DNA of 64,000 nt, taken from the NCBI RefSeq assembly GCF_009469765.1, contig NZ_SSSQ01000005.1, positions 62,001 through 126,000 on the forward strand, read 5' to 3'. The notes beneath the pieces are model-generated. The model had not been told where the DNA came from and did not search any database. It worked only from the letters and a program-made list of their open reading frames with translations. A program made the translations under genes and the position numbers. This document shows positions 45,065 through 53,650 of this stretch, piece by piece (within the stretch, counting starts at the first letter, position 1; each line of letters begins with the position of its first letter). The DNA comes from Dechloromonas hortensis. Its GTDB lineage: Bacteria > Pseudomonadota > Gammaproteobacteria > Burkholderiales > Rhodocyclaceae.

Positions 45065-46483
45065 TCAGACAGATCCTTTGTTGCGATTGGCGTGAGCGAT
45101 CAGGGCGGCGATGACGCAGGAGGCGGTACGCGTTTCGGCCGAGTCGGCACGGCTGGTCAGAACGATGGGCACCCGGGTGCCGAGCACGATGCCGGCAGTC
45201 AGGGCGTTGGCGAGGTATTCAAGCTGCTTGGCCACCATGTTGCCGGATTCGAGGTCGGGCACGACGAGAATTTCGGCGTGGCCGGCGACGGCCGACTTGA
45301 TGCCCTTGGTTTTGGCGGCGACGATGGACACGGCGTTGTCGAAGGCCAGCGGGCCATCGAGGATGCCGCCCCGAATCTGGCCACGGTCAGCCATCTTGCA
45401 CAGGGCGGCGGCGTCCAGCGTGGACTGGATTTTCGGGTTCACCGTCTCGACGGCGGACAGGATGGCAACCTTGGGTTCGGGGATGCCGATAATGTGGGCC
45501 AGTTCGATGGCGTTCTGGATGATGTCGACCTTTTCTTCCAGGGTGGGCGCGATATTGATCGCCGCATCGGTGATCAGCAGCGGCCGATGATAGGTCGGCA
45601 CATCCATCAGGAAGACGTGGCTGATCCGGCGCGAGGTGCGCAGGCCGTTGGCGCGCGAGACGACTTCGCCCATCAGTTCGTCGGTATGCAGGCTGCCCTT
45701 CATCAAGGCTTCGGCATCGCCGGTGCGCACCAGTGAAACGGCGATCGCCGCCGAGTCGTGGCTGTGCGCGGCGTTGACGATGCGGATGCCGTGCAGGTCG
45801 ATGCCGAACTCTTCGGCCACCGAGCGGATCTTGGATTCTGGACCGACCAGGATCGGCTCAATGATGCCTTCCTGGAAGGCGATGACCGGCCCGCGCAGGG
45901 ATTCGCAGTCGCAGGGGTGGGCGACGGCAGTCGGGATCGGTTCCAGACCCTTGACGCGCGACAGCAGGTGTTTGTAACGCTCATGCTTGTCGTCGATGCG
46001 GATGGCTGGAAAGTGCACCGCCTGCATGTGCGAGATCTTTTCGGTCGGTGCCAGGACCTCAGCCGTGCCGCGCACGACCTGCAAGCCTTCCTGGTTGGCG
46101 CACACGCAATCAAAAATGACGTGCTTGTTGTGATCGAATTTCTGCTTGGCGGTCACCGTGATGGTGATGGTGTCGCCAATGGTCACCGGGCGGGCGAAAT
46201 GCAGCGTCTGGTCGATCAGGATGGTGCCGGGGCCGGGAAACTGGGTACCCAGTACCGTCGAAATCAGCGAGCCACTCCACATGCCGTGCGCCATGACTTC
46301 GCGGAACATGCCGCTTTCGGCGTATTGCGGGTCAACGACGGCCGGGTTGATGTCGCCGGTCAGGATCGCAAACAGCTTGACGTCTTCCGGCATCAGGGTG
46401 CGCGTCAGGTTCGAGGCGTCGCCGATACGGATTTCGTCGTAGGTGCGGTTGACGAGTAAACGTTGTTCGTTACTCTCATGCAT
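45065..46483 (-). CDS. MaoC-like hydratase fused to phosphate acetyl/butyryltransferase
   Basis: 472 residues. The N-terminal half (about 1-150) is a hot-dog MaoC domain with the hydratase segment F-A-I-L-T-G-D-I-N-P and M-A-H-G-M-W. The C-terminal half (about 165-470) is a PTA/PTB-type phosphotransacylase, with the I-T-D-A-A-I-N-I-A-P block of the phosphotransbutyrylase type. The fusion suggests hydration of an enoyl-CoA and transfer of acyl groups to phosphate; the substrate chain length is not clear. The start at 46483 follows GGGGAG and is preferred to an earlier in-frame ATG that falls inside the promoter. Confidence 0.92.
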   Translation of the reverse strand: MHESNEQRLLVNRTYDEIRIGDASNLTRTLMPEDVKLFAILTGDINPAVVDPQYAESGMFREVMAHGMWSGSLISTVLGTQFPGPGTILIDQTLHFARPVTIGDTITITVTAKQKFDHNKHVIFDCVCANQEGLQVVRGTAEVLAPTEKISHMQAVHFPAIRIDDKHERYKHLLSRVKGLEPIPTAVAHPCDCESLRGPVIAFQEGIIEPILVGPESKIRSVAEEFGIDLHGIRIVNAAHSHDSAAIAVSLVRTGDAEALMKGSLHTDELMGEVVSRANGLRTSRRISHVFLMDVPTYHRPLLITDAAINIAPTLEEKVDIIQNAIELAHIIGIPEPKVAILSAVETVNPKIQSTLDAAALCKMADRGQIRGGILDGPLAFDNAVSIVAAKTKGIKSAVAGHAEILVVPDLESGNMVAKQLEYLANALTAGIVLGTRVPIVLTSRADSAETRTASCVIAALIAHANRNKGSV

Positions 46484-46507
46484 GGTCTTGCTCCCCAATA
46501 AGGACAT

Positions 46508-46521
46508 GGACCAGAAGGTCC
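46508..46521 (-). repeat. Small hairpin in the pta leader
   Basis: GGACC-AGAA-GGTCC lies between the predicted transcription start and the ribosome site of the MaoC-phosphotransacylase gene. It is a short stem of unknown role. Confidence 0.35.
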
Positions 46522-46535
46522 GATAACTAATGCCC

Positions 46536-46564
46536 AGTATAGTGTGCTGCGGCGCAGCAAACAA
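46536..46564 (-). promoter_or_regulatory. Promoter of the pta-ackA operon
   Basis: On the minus strand TTGTTT (46559-46564) and TATACT (46536-46541) are exactly 17 bp apart, about 53 bp before the start codon. The spacer is filled by a 15-bp inverted repeat (46545-46559). Confidence 0.6.
46545..46559. promoter_or_regulatory. Candidate operator TGCTG-N5-CAGCA in the pta promoter
   Basis: TGCTG-CGGCG-CAGCA sits between the -35 and -10 hexamers. The same arms and the same 5-bp spacing occur upstream of fabI (48815-48829). The regulator is unknown; PhaR-type regulators of polyhydroxyalkanoate metabolism bind TGC/GCA-rich repeats, so one of these is a possible candidate. Confidence 0.5.
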
Positions 46565-46695
46565 TGCGCTCGGCAACTGCTTGTTTGACTTTTAATGTCG
46601 TTTTCAGGCGCGTGGTTGCCATCGTTCGGTGAGATATTTTGTGTGCACTTGCAGCATACGATGCCTTTGGGGAACTCTGCTCAAGGCCCTGAAAA

Positions 46696-47181
46696 TCAAT
46701 CCCGCTGGGCAACACGACGTTCGTGTATCGCTGTTTTAGGCGGGATGTCGATCTGCAGTTTGGGATGAAGTGCCGAGAGTCGGTCGATGACCCACTGGTT
46801 GGCCTCGAAGGTAAATTCCCGGGCGTGCAGCGGGGCGCCGGAGTAAGCCTCGACGAAGAGGGCGACGGCGGCCGAACGGCTGACGCCATATTCGCAATGG
46901 ACCATGACCGACATCGGGAAGGGCGCCGCTTGCAATTCCTTGACGAAATCGCTGATCTGGCGCGCCATCAGGTGATTGAACAGGCCGGGCATGGGGGCCG
47001 GCAAATATTCGTCGGCCGGGACGGCATCGTAAAAAGCCAGGCGCAGCACGTGGTTGAACATCGGGTCGAGCCTGGCTTCCGGGGTGCCCGGGTCGGTGAT
47101 CGAGATCACCGCCATCAAGGGATTGCCGATGAGCGATTCGGCGTGTTCGCGCGACGCGAAATGAATTTGGCTGATGGTCAT
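46696..47181 (-). CDS. Tyrosine/dual-specificity phosphatase-like protein
   Basis: 161 residues, soluble. The P-loop H-C-E-Y-G-V-S-R at residues 95-102 fits the cysteine phosphatase signature H-C-x5-R with C96 and R102, and is followed by S-A-A-V-A. A candidate general acid is D52 in F-Y-D-A-V. Substrate unknown. It lies on the same strand between the kinase-like gene (70 bp upstream) and the phosphotransacylase promoter. Similar small phosphatases occur in many proteobacterial genomes and phages, so acquisition by transfer is possible. Confidence 0.75.
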   Translation of the reverse strand: MTISQIHFASREHAESLIGNPLMAVISITDPGTPEARLDPMFNHVLRLAFYDAVPADEYLPAPMPGLFNHLMARQISDFVKELQAAPFPMSVMVHCEYGVSRSAAVALFVEAYSGAPLHAREFTFEANQWVIDRLSALHPKLQIDIPPKTAIHERRVAQRD

Positions 47182-47251
47182 GATCCGACAGGGCCAGTGG
47201 TGAAGGCTGCGTTATGTAGCAAGAAAAATCGAGGGCTGCGGTGGACAGTGC

Positions 47252-47842
47252 TCATTCCATGAAAACCGGGTCGGAGAAGACCAGGGTCCCATCCTTGCGC
47301 ATCATCAGGTTATCGGCCTTGATCAGGTCGGGCAGGGCGCCATATTCGCTGGAGAATTCTTCCAGCGCCTTCAGCGAGTCCCGGACTGTGTCGGTCCAGC
47401 CCATCGGGGTGACGACGAGGTGATGCAGCGCGATGCGTCCCATATCCTGGGCCAGGTTGCGCCACATCAGACAGGCATCGAAGTAGGAGGTGGAAATCTT
47501 GGTTGCGACGTCCGCAGCATCACCGCCGCCGGGTAGCGGGTAGAGTTTTTCGACTTCGACGATATGAAAAGGAAAGCCGCGGCTGGAACGGCCGACGGTG
47601 CCGTGGTCGGCATAGACGATCGGGAAGTGATGGCCGGTCGGTCGGTCGGGGGCCGTGTAGTAGGCATAGTCGGTTGGTGAAGAGAGCACCTTGAAGACTC
47701 TCTCCTGCCCATCAACCACATCGCCGTCGAGGACGATGGTGTTTTCGCCGCGGCCGATCTCTTGCCTGCCATTGAGCAGCGGGTGATCCGGGACCGGGTC
47801 GGCGATGATCGTGCCGCAATTGGCTTCCATTGGCTGCACCAT
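47252..47842 (-). CDS. Hypothetical protein with kinase-like features
   Basis: 196 residues, no membrane segment. In order it shows I-G-R-G-E-N-T-I-V (possible Gly loop, near 29), R-V-F-K-V-L (possible ATP-binding Lys, near 50), I-V-E-V-E-K-L-Y-P-L (hinge-like, near 95) and a C-terminal block D-L-I-K-A-D-N-L-M-M-R-K-D-G-T-L followed by S-D-P. The order recalls protein-kinase-like folds, but the catalytic D-x4-N spacing is off by one, so activity is doubtful. It neighbours a phosphatase-like gene. No confident family assignment. Confidence 0.5.
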   Translation of the reverse strand: MVQPMEANCGTIIADPVPDHPLLNGRQEIGRGENTIVLDGDVVDGQERVFKVLSSPTDYAYYTAPDRPTGHHFPIVYADHGTVGRSSRGFPFHIVEVEKLYPLPGGGDAADVATKISTSYFDACLMWRNLAQDMGRIALHHLVVTPMGWTDTVRDSLKALEEFSSEYGALPDLIKADNLMMRKDGTLVFSDPVFME

Positions 47843-47868
47843 ACGGGAACGTCTGAAACCAAAGCATA

Positions 47869-47900
47869 CCGCAAAGACGCAGTCGGACTGCGCCTTGCGG
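47869..47900. repeat. Inverted repeat downstream of fabI
   Basis: CCGCAA...CGCAGTC-G-GACTGCG...TTGCGG forms a 13-pair imperfect hairpin in the 75-bp gap between fabI and the kinase-like gene. It could be an RNA end-processing or termination structure. No T run follows on the minus strand. Confidence 0.45.
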
Positions 47901-47917
47901 CTGCTTGAGCTAACTGC

Positions 47918-48727
47918 TTAGGCGACGATGTGGGCGCCGGCGTCCACGTAGATCGTCTGCCCGGTCATGCCGGACGAACCGGCCGTGCACAGGAAGGCGG
48001 TCAGGGCGCCGACTTCGTCGATGGTCACGGTGCGGCCGAGCGGTGCCTTGGCGGCATCTGATTCGAGCAGCGTGTTGAAGTTGGCGATACCGGAAGCGGC
48101 GCGGGTCATGATCGGGCCGGGCGACACGGCGAAGACGCGAATGCCCTTGGGGCCGAGGTCGTAGGCCATGTAGCGGACAGCAGATTCGAGCGCCGCCTTG
48201 ATGATGCCCATCACGCCATAGTTGCGGACGACGCGTTCGGCACCGAGGTAGGACATGGTGATCAGCGAGCCGCCGTGGGCCATCAGCGGCTCAAGCGCCT
48301 TGGCCATGCGCAGGAAGCTGTGGCAGGAGATGTTCATGGCCGAGTCGAAACCGGCTTCGGTGGTGTCGATGACGCGGCCGTGCAGGTCGTCGCCGTTGCA
48401 GAAGGCCATCGAGTGAATGGCGAAGTCGATTTCGCCGAACTCGGCGCCGCACTTTTCGATGACCGATTCCAAGCTGCCTTCTTCGGTGACGTCGAGCTTC
48501 AGGAAGAGCTTGGCGCCCAGTGCCTCGGCCAGCGGCTGCGTGTATTTGGCGGTCTTTTCATTCTGGTAGGTCAGCGCGATTTCGCCGCCCAGTTCGCGGA
48601 TCGCCTTGGCGACGGCGAAGGCGATCGACTTGTCATTCGCGACACCGGTGATCAGGCCCTTCTTGCCAGCCAGCGGCAAGACGTGATTGGTTTGCACGAG
48701 GGGGGATTGTTCGGTTGTTGTGGTCAT
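47918..48727 (-). CDS. fabI: Enoyl-[acyl-carrier-protein] reductase
   Basis: 269 residues, atypical short-chain dehydrogenase. It reduces enoyl-ACP with NAD(P)H in fatty acid synthesis and is the triclosan target. The G-V-A-N-D-K-S-I-A-F nucleotide block is at about 28-37, and the Y160, Y170 (Y-x6-K) and K177 set matches Y146/Y156/K163 of E. coli FabI. The N-terminus is about 15 residues longer and polar. The gene is divergent from hoxF across about 300 bp. Confidence 0.93.
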   Translation of the reverse strand: MTTTTEQSPLVQTNHVLPLAGKKGLITGVANDKSIAFAVAKAIRELGGEIALTYQNEKTAKYTQPLAEALGAKLFLKLDVTEEGSLESVIEKCGAEFGEIDFAIHSMAFCNGDDLHGRVIDTTEAGFDSAMNISCHSFLRMAKALEPLMAHGGSLITMSYLGAERVVRNYGVMGIIKAALESAVRYMAYDLGPKGIRVFAVSPGPIMTRAASGIANFNTLLESDAAKAPLGRTVTIDEVGALTAFLCTAGSSGMTGQTIYVDAGAHIVA

Positions 48728-48790
48728 GCTGTTCTTCCTTCCGTAAAGGGGGCCAGAAGCTGATGCGGTGCACCATTAATGGCTGATGAA

Positions 48791-48816
48791 CATGCATTAA
48801 CGGGTACTAATGCATG
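48791..48816. promoter_or_regulatory. Perfect inverted repeat CATGCATTA-N8-TAATGCATG
   Basis: Two 9-bp arms (48791-48799, 48808-48816) separated by eight bases lie in the fabI-hoxF spacer, 64 bp before the fabI start. The size and dyad fit a dimeric HTH regulator. It overlaps by two bases the TGCTG-N5-CAGCA site. No family can be named from the sequence. Confidence 0.55.
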
Positions 48817-48829
48817 CTGTGATGCAGCA
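48815..48829. promoter_or_regulatory. Candidate operator TGCTG-N5-CAGCA upstream of fabI
   Basis: TGCTG-TGATG-CAGCA. Same arms and spacing as the site inside the pta promoter. A further TGTTGCA occurs ten bases to the right. It probably controls fabI and perhaps the divergent hox operon. Confidence 0.5.
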
Positions 48830-49029
48830 TTATTGTTGCACATTCCTGTTGCGGTTTGTTGACATTCCGATGGCGTGGATTTTCTTGCCGCAGCGCGTAT
48901 CGGCGCCACTTTGCGGGGCATTGGTGTCGTTATCAGTATCGGCTGGGGAGCTGTTTGATCTGCCGCAATAACCCTGCAATAAATAGTGATAATCTTTGCT
49001 GCGTCATGGGCAGTTTTCGGGAGGTTGAA
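48830..49029. other. Remainder of the fabI-hoxF intergenic region
   Basis: About 200 bp without a gene. A TTGACA at 48859-48864 points toward hoxF but lacks a good -10 at the right distance. TTGAT-CTGC-CGCAA at 48955-48968 is a half-matching FNR-like site. I could not assign the hoxF promoter with confidence; it probably lies here. Confidence 0.35.
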
Positions 49030-50928
49030 GTGGCACTCAACGAAATGCATGCCGAAGCGGTAGCCGGGATTGTTGATCGCGTGGCTACCCGTCATCGGCG
49101 AGATCCGACCTGCATGCTGCAGATACTGCGTGAAGTCCAGGAGGCCTGCGACTGGTTGCCACCTGAAGCCATCGATCGCCTGCAGGTGGTGCTCGGCGTG
49201 CCGAGAACCAAGATCGAAGGTGTCGCCGGCTTCTACGCCTTCCTCTACACCCAGCCGCGCGGCAAGTACCGCATCCTGTTTTCCGATAATGTCACCGACC
49301 GCATGCAGGGTAGCGTCGCGCTGATGGAGCGCCTGTGCAGCAGCCTCTGGGTCGAACCGGGCAAGGTCTCGGAAGACGGCCTGCTCAGTGTCGATATCAC
49401 TTCCTGTACCGGCATGTGCGATCAGGGGCCGGGGCTGCTGGTCAATAATTACGCCATTCCGCGGTTGACCGCCGGACTGGTCGATGAAATCGCCGAACTG
49501 ATCCGCAACAAGGTGCCGCTGGCCGAGTGGCCGGCCGACTACTTCCGGGTGGATGACAATGTGCGGCGTGCCGACGTGCTGCTCGCCGCCCAGATGGCCC
49601 CGGGCGATGCCTTGCGGGCGGCGCGGGCGCGGGCGCCGAGCGATGGTCTGATGGCCTCCAACATGCGCTCCTGGCGCGAAGGTTTGCCGTCCGGACTGGG
49701 CGGGCCGATCGCCATGCTCGACGACATGAAGCGGGCCAACCTGCGCGGCCGCGGTGGCGCCGGCTTCATGACCGGGATCAAGTGGGAAGCCTGTCGCAAC
49801 GCCCCGCTCAAGCCCGGACAGGAGCGCTTCGTCGTTTGCAATGCCGATGAAGGCGAGCCGGGCACCTTCAAGGACCGCGTACTGCTGACTTCGCATGCCG
49901 ATCTGGTTTTCGAGGGAATGACCGCGGCGGCCTACGCCATCGGCGCCCGCCGCGGTTTCCTTTACCTGCGCGGCGAATACCGTTACCTGCTGGAGCCGCT
50001 CACTGCGGTGCTCGAACGCCGGCGGCGGGAAAAAGTGCTGGGCAACGACATTCTCGGCCTGCCCGGGGCCGATTTCGACATCGAGATCCACCTTGGCGCC
50101 GGCGCCTACGTCTGTGGTGAAGAGTCGGCGCTGATCGAGTCGCTCGAAGGCAAGCGCGGCACGCCGCGCAACCGGCCGCCGTTCCCAGTCACCAACGGCT
50201 ATCTCGACCAGCCGACCATCGTCAACAACGTCGAGACCTTCGCTGCCGCCGCCTTGGTCGCGCTGAATGGCGGCGAGTGGTACGCCAGCATCGGCACCAA
50301 ACATTCCGCCGGCACCAAGCTGCTTTCGGTGTCCGGCGATTGCGAGCGGCCCGGCATCTACGAGTACCCGTTCGGCGTCAGCATCCGCCAGGTGCTTGCA
50401 GACTGTGGCGCCAGGGATACGCAGGCCGTGCAGGTCAGCGGCCCGTCCGGCGTCTGCGTCGCGCCAGCCGAATTCGACCGTGTCATCGGCTTCGAGGATA
50501 TTCCGACGGCCGGCGCCTTCACCATTTTCGACAACAGTCGTGACATGTTCGAAGTGGCGCGCAACTACGTCCATTTCTTCCAGCATGAAAGCTGCGGCTT
50601 CTGCACGCCGTGCCGGGTCGGCACGTCGCTGCTCAAGAACCTGATGGATAAATTGCACAACGGCGTCGGTTCACCGTACGACTTTGCCGAAATCGAGAAA
50701 CTGAACCAGTTGCTTCAGGCAATGAGCCATTGCGGCCTCGGCCATACCGCCTGCAATCCGGTACTCGACACCATCGCCCGCTTCCGGCCGGCCTACGAGC
50801 AGCGGATGACGCAGCAGGACTTCACGCCGGCCTTCGACCTCGACCGGGCGCTGGCCGAAGCACGGCAGATGACCGGGCGCGACGATGCCGGCGCCCACCT
50901 CTCCAGCAAACATGGAGGTGCAGCATGA
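49030..50928 (+). CDS. hoxF: NAD-reducing hydrogenase diaphorase subunit HoxF
   Basis: 632 residues from GTG 49030, which has GGGAGG 5 bases upstream; ATG 49006 in frame lacks a ribosome site but would add eight residues. The N-terminal NuoE-like domain (about 1-150) retains only the second Cys pair (S-C-T-G-M-C-D) and has lost the first, like HoxF of Ralstonia. The NuoF-like part has G-R-G-G-A-G-F-M-T-G for FMN, G-A-Y-V-C-G-E-E-S-A-L-I-E-S for NADH and S-C-G-F-C-T-P-C-R-V-G for [4Fe-4S]. It passes electrons between NAD and the hydrogenase. It overlaps hoxU by 4 bases. Confidence 0.95.
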   Translation: MALNEMHAEAVAGIVDRVATRHRRDPTCMLQILREVQEACDWLPPEAIDRLQVVLGVPRTKIEGVAGFYAFLYTQPRGKYRILFSDNVTDRMQGSVALMERLCSSLWVEPGKVSEDGLLSVDITSCTGMCDQGPGLLVNNYAIPRLTAGLVDEIAELIRNKVPLAEWPADYFRVDDNVRRADVLLAAQMAPGDALRAARARAPSDGLMASNMRSWREGLPSGLGGPIAMLDDMKRANLRGRGGAGFMTGIKWEACRNAPLKPGQERFVVCNADEGEPGTFKDRVLLTSHADLVFEGMTAAAYAIGARRGFLYLRGEYRYLLEPLTAVLERRRREKVLGNDILGLPGADFDIEIHLGAGAYVCGEESALIESLEGKRGTPRNRPPFPVTNGYLDQPTIVNNVETFAAAALVALNGGEWYASIGTKHSAGTKLLSVSGDCERPGIYEYPFGVSIRQVLADCGARDTQAVQVSGPSGVCVAPAEFDRVIGFEDIPTAGAFTIFDNSRDMFEVARNYVHFFQHESCGFCTPCRVGTSLLKNLMDKLHNGVGSPYDFAEIEKLNQLLQAMSHCGLGHTACNPVLDTIARFRPAYEQRMTQQDFTPAFDLDRALAEARQMTGRDDAGAHLSSKHGGAA

Positions 50929-51623
50929 GCCATACCTTCACGCTCGACGGCAAAACCATTCCCTTCGCCGAGGGCCAGACCATCCTGCAGGCCGCCGACG
51001 CGGCCGGGGTCTTCATTCCGCACCTGTGCTACCACCCGGACTTCAAGCCGCACGGCTCGTGCAAGCTGTGCACAGTCAAGGTGAACGGCCGGCAGACGGC
51101 CTCCTGTACGATGCGCGCCTTGCCCGGCATGGTGGTCGAGAGCGAGACCGAAGAGCTCAACGACGAACGCCGGGCGCTGACCCAGATGCTGTTCGTCGAG
51201 GGCAACCATTTCTGTCCCTCCTGCGAGACGAGCGGCAATTGCCGGTTGCAGGCCACGGCCTATCACCTGGGCATGATGAGCCCGCATTTCGACCATTTTT
51301 TCCCGAGTCGGGCGGTCGACGCCTCGCATCCCGATGTTTTGCTCGACTTCAATCGCTGCATCCTCTGCTCGCTGTGCGTGCGGGCCAGCCGCGATGTCGA
51401 TGGCAAGAACGTTTTCGCGCTGTCCGGGCGCGGCATCAAGACCCATCTGATCGTCAATGCCAAGTCCGGCCGCCTGGCCGATACCAACTTCACGCTGGCC
51501 GACAAGGCGGCGCAGGTCTGCCCGGTCGGCGTCATCCTGCCCAAGCGGCACGGTTTCGCAGTGCCGATCGGCGAGCGCAAGTACGACAAGGCGCCGATTT
51601 CCGAAACGACGGAGGGCCGCTGA
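50925..51623 (+). CDS. hoxU: NAD-reducing hydrogenase subunit HoxU
   Basis: 232 residues, homologous to the N-terminus of NuoG. It has a [2Fe-2S] ferredoxin fold (C-Y-H-P-D and G-S-C-K-L-C), the His-coordinated cluster (H-F-C-P-S-C-E-T-S-G-N-C) and a third cluster (C-I-L-C-S-L-C, with C-P-V-G near the end). With HoxF it forms the diaphorase. ATGA overlap with hoxF indicates coupling. Confidence 0.96.
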   Translation: MSHTFTLDGKTIPFAEGQTILQAADAAGVFIPHLCYHPDFKPHGSCKLCTVKVNGRQTASCTMRALPGMVVESETEELNDERRALTQMLFVEGNHFCPSCETSGNCRLQATAYHLGMMSPHFDHFFPSRAVDASHPDVLLDFNRCILCSLCVRASRDVDGKNVFALSGRGIKTHLIVNAKSGRLADTNFTLADKAAQVCPVGVILPKRHGFAVPIGERKYDKAPISETTEGR

Positions 51624-51624
51624 G

Positions 51625-52173
51625 ATGAGCGAGAACCGCAAACTCAGGGTGGCGACGACCTCGCTAGCCGGCTGCTTCGGCTGCCACATGTCCTTCCTCG
51701 ACATCGATGAGCGGCTGTTCACGCTGCTTGAACACATCGAGTTCGACCGTTCGCCGCTGACCGACATCAAGACGGTCAGCCCGGGCACCGACATCGGTTT
51801 GATCGAAGGCGGCCTGTGCAATGCCGAGAACGTGCATGTTCTGCGCGAGTTCCGCCAGAACTGCAAGATACTGGTCGCACTCGGTGCCTGTGCGGTCAAT
51901 GGCGGCCTGCCGGCCCAGCGCAACCACCTGCCGCTGACCACCATTCTCGAAGAGGTCTATCACACCAGCCCGGGGCTGGCCAACGGCATGATCCCGAACG
52001 ACCCAGAACTGCCGCTGCCGCTGAACAAGGTGCACCCGATCCACGAAGTCGTGAAGATCGACTATTTCATCCCCGGTTGCCCGCCCTCGGCCGACGCCAT
52101 CTGGAAAGTGCTGACCGACCTGCTGGCCGGCCGCGAACCGACGCTCGGCCACGGTTTGATGCATTACGATTAG
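51625..52173 (+). CDS. hoxY: NAD-reducing hydrogenase small subunit HoxY
   Basis: 182 residues, short like other group 3d small subunits. The proximal [4Fe-4S] cluster ligands are in C17-F-G-C20, G-L-C-N-A-E-N, G-A-C-A-V-N-G-G and I-P-G-C-P-P. There is no Tat signal, so the enzyme is cytosolic. One base separates it from the hoxU stop. Confidence 0.96.
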   Translation: MSENRKLRVATTSLAGCFGCHMSFLDIDERLFTLLEHIEFDRSPLTDIKTVSPGTDIGLIEGGLCNAENVHVLREFRQNCKILVALGACAVNGGLPAQRNHLPLTTILEEVYHTSPGLANGMIPNDPELPLPLNKVHPIHEVVKIDYFIPGCPPSADAIWKVLTDLLAGREPTLGHGLMHYD

Positions 52174-52186
52174 CCGAGGTGAGGAC

Positions 52187-53650
52187 ATGACCTACAACCT
52201 TGAAACTGCCCAGCACCCCGAAACCCTGCGCCGCGTCGCCATTGATCCGGTGTCGCGCGTCGAAGGGCATGGCAAGGTGACCATCCTGCTCGACGACCAG
52301 AACAAGGTGCACCAGGTGCGCCTCCACATCGTCGAATTCCGGGGCTTCGAGAAATTCATCCAGGGCCGGCCGTATTGGGAGGTGCCGGTCATGGTCCAGC
52401 GCCTGTGCGGCATCTGCCCGGTGTCGCACCATCTCGCCGCGTCGAAGGCGCTCGATGTCATCGTCGGCGCCAAGAAGCTGACGCCGGCCGCCGAAAAGCT
52501 GCGTCGGCTGATGCACTACGGCCAGATGCTGCAATCGCACGCGCTGCACTTCTTCCACCTCTGTTCGCCCGACCTGCTGTTCGGCTTCGACAGCGAGGTG
52601 ACCAAGCGCAACATCGTCGGCGTCGCCCTGGCCCACCCGGAAACCGCCAAGCGCGGCGTCCTGCTGCGCCGCTTCGGCCAGGAGGTGATCCGCGTCACGG
52701 CCGGCAAGCGGGTGCATGGCACGGGGGCGGTGCCGGGTGGCATGAACAAGTCGCTGAGTACCGCTGAGCGCGACGAACTGCTCAAGGATATCTACCACAT
52801 CGTCCAATGGTCGCGCGACGCGGTGCACCTGATCCAGAAAGTGCATACGCAGGACCCGGGGCTGTACAACAGCTTCGGCATCTTCCGCTCCAACTTCATG
52901 TCGCTGGTCGGCCACAACGGCGACCTCGATTTCTATCACGGCACGCTGCGCGCCCGCGACGACAACGGCAAGTTGATCTTCGACCATGTCGATTACCAGC
53001 AATACCACCAGTACATCGAGGAAGAAGTGCGGCCGTGGAGCTACATGAAATTTCCCTTCTTCAAATCGCTCGGCAAGGAACACGGCTGGTACAAGGTCGG
53101 CCCGCTGGCCCGGGTGCAGAACTGCAACCAGATCTCGACGCCGTTCGCCGAGCACGAGCGCAAGGAATTCGTCGATTACGCCGGCGGCTCGCCGCTGCAC
53201 GCGCCGCTCGCCTACCACTGGACGCGGATGATCGAGATGCTGCACGCCGCCGAGGTGATCAAGGAACTGCTGCACGACGACGACCTGCTGTCGAAAGACC
53301 TGATGGTCGAAGGCGAACGGCAGATGGAAGGAGTTGGCGTCATCGAGGCGCCGCGCGGCACGCTGTTCCACCATTACCAGGTGGACGAGAACGACGTGGT
53401 GACGATGGCCAACCTGATCGTGTCCACGACCAACAACAACCAGGCGATGAACGAGGCGATCCGCCATGTCGCGCGGCGCTACCTGAATGGCCGCGAAGTC
53501 ACCGAAGGCCTGCTCAACCACATCGAAGTCGCCATCCGCGCCTTCGACCCCTGCCTGTCCTGCGCGACGCACGCGCTGGGCAAGATGCCGCTTGCCGTCG
53601 AGCTGGTCGATGTCGAAGGGCAGGTTGTGCATGCGCTGAGCCGGGCATGA
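52187..53650 (+). CDS. hoxH: NAD-reducing hydrogenase large subunit HoxH
   Basis: 487 residues, the [NiFe] active-site subunit. [10 protein letters not shown] has C74 and C77, and the C-terminal D-P-C-L-S-C-A-T-H has C456 and C459. Twenty-five residues follow H462, the expected cleavable extension, so the gene product is a precursor. It is the group 3d partner of HoxY. No hyp accessory genes are in the window; they must be encoded elsewhere. The stop overlaps hoxW by four bases. Confidence 0.97.
   Translation: MTYNLETAQHPETLRRVAIDPVSRVEGHGKVTILLDDQNKVHQVRLHIVEFRGFEKFIQGRPYWEVPVMVQRLCGICPVSHHLAASKALDVIVGAKKLTPAAEKLRRLMHYGQMLQSHALHFFHLCSPDLLFGFDSEVTKRNIVGVALAHPETAKRGVLLRRFGQEVIRVTAGKRVHGTGAVPGGMNKSLSTAERDELLKDIYHIVQWSRDAVHLIQKVHTQDPGLYNSFGIFRSNFMSLVGHNGDLDFYHGTLRARDDNGKLIFDHVDYQQYHQYIEEEVRPWSYMKFPFFKSLGKEHGWYKVGPLARVQNCNQISTPFAEHERKEFVDYAGGSPLHAPLAYHWTRMIEMLHAAEVIKELLHDDDLLSKDLMVEGERQMEGVGVIEAPRGTLFHHYQVDENDVVTMANLIVSTTNNNQAMNEAIRHVARRYLNGREVTEGLLNHIEVAIRAFDPCLSCATHALGKMPLAVELVDVEGQVVHALSRA

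Noticed and set aside
48871-48890. Possible sigma-54 promoter upstream of hoxF (TGGCGTGG...TTGC)
   Set aside because: The GG to GC distance is not the required ten bases with either GG, so it fails the -24/-12 rule.
48955-48968. FNR-like site TTGAT-CTGC-CGCAA before hoxF
   Set aside because: Only the left half matches; the right half has two mismatches. Kept as a weak note, not a feature.
48724-50658. 644-codon open frame on the minus strand opposite hoxF
   Set aside because: Shadow of hoxF and the intergenic region; no ribosome site or domain.
52807-53646. Upstream in-frame extension of hoxW inside hoxH
   Set aside because: The extension is Arg/Ala/Pro-rich out-of-frame hoxH sequence; the hoxW family start is at 53647.
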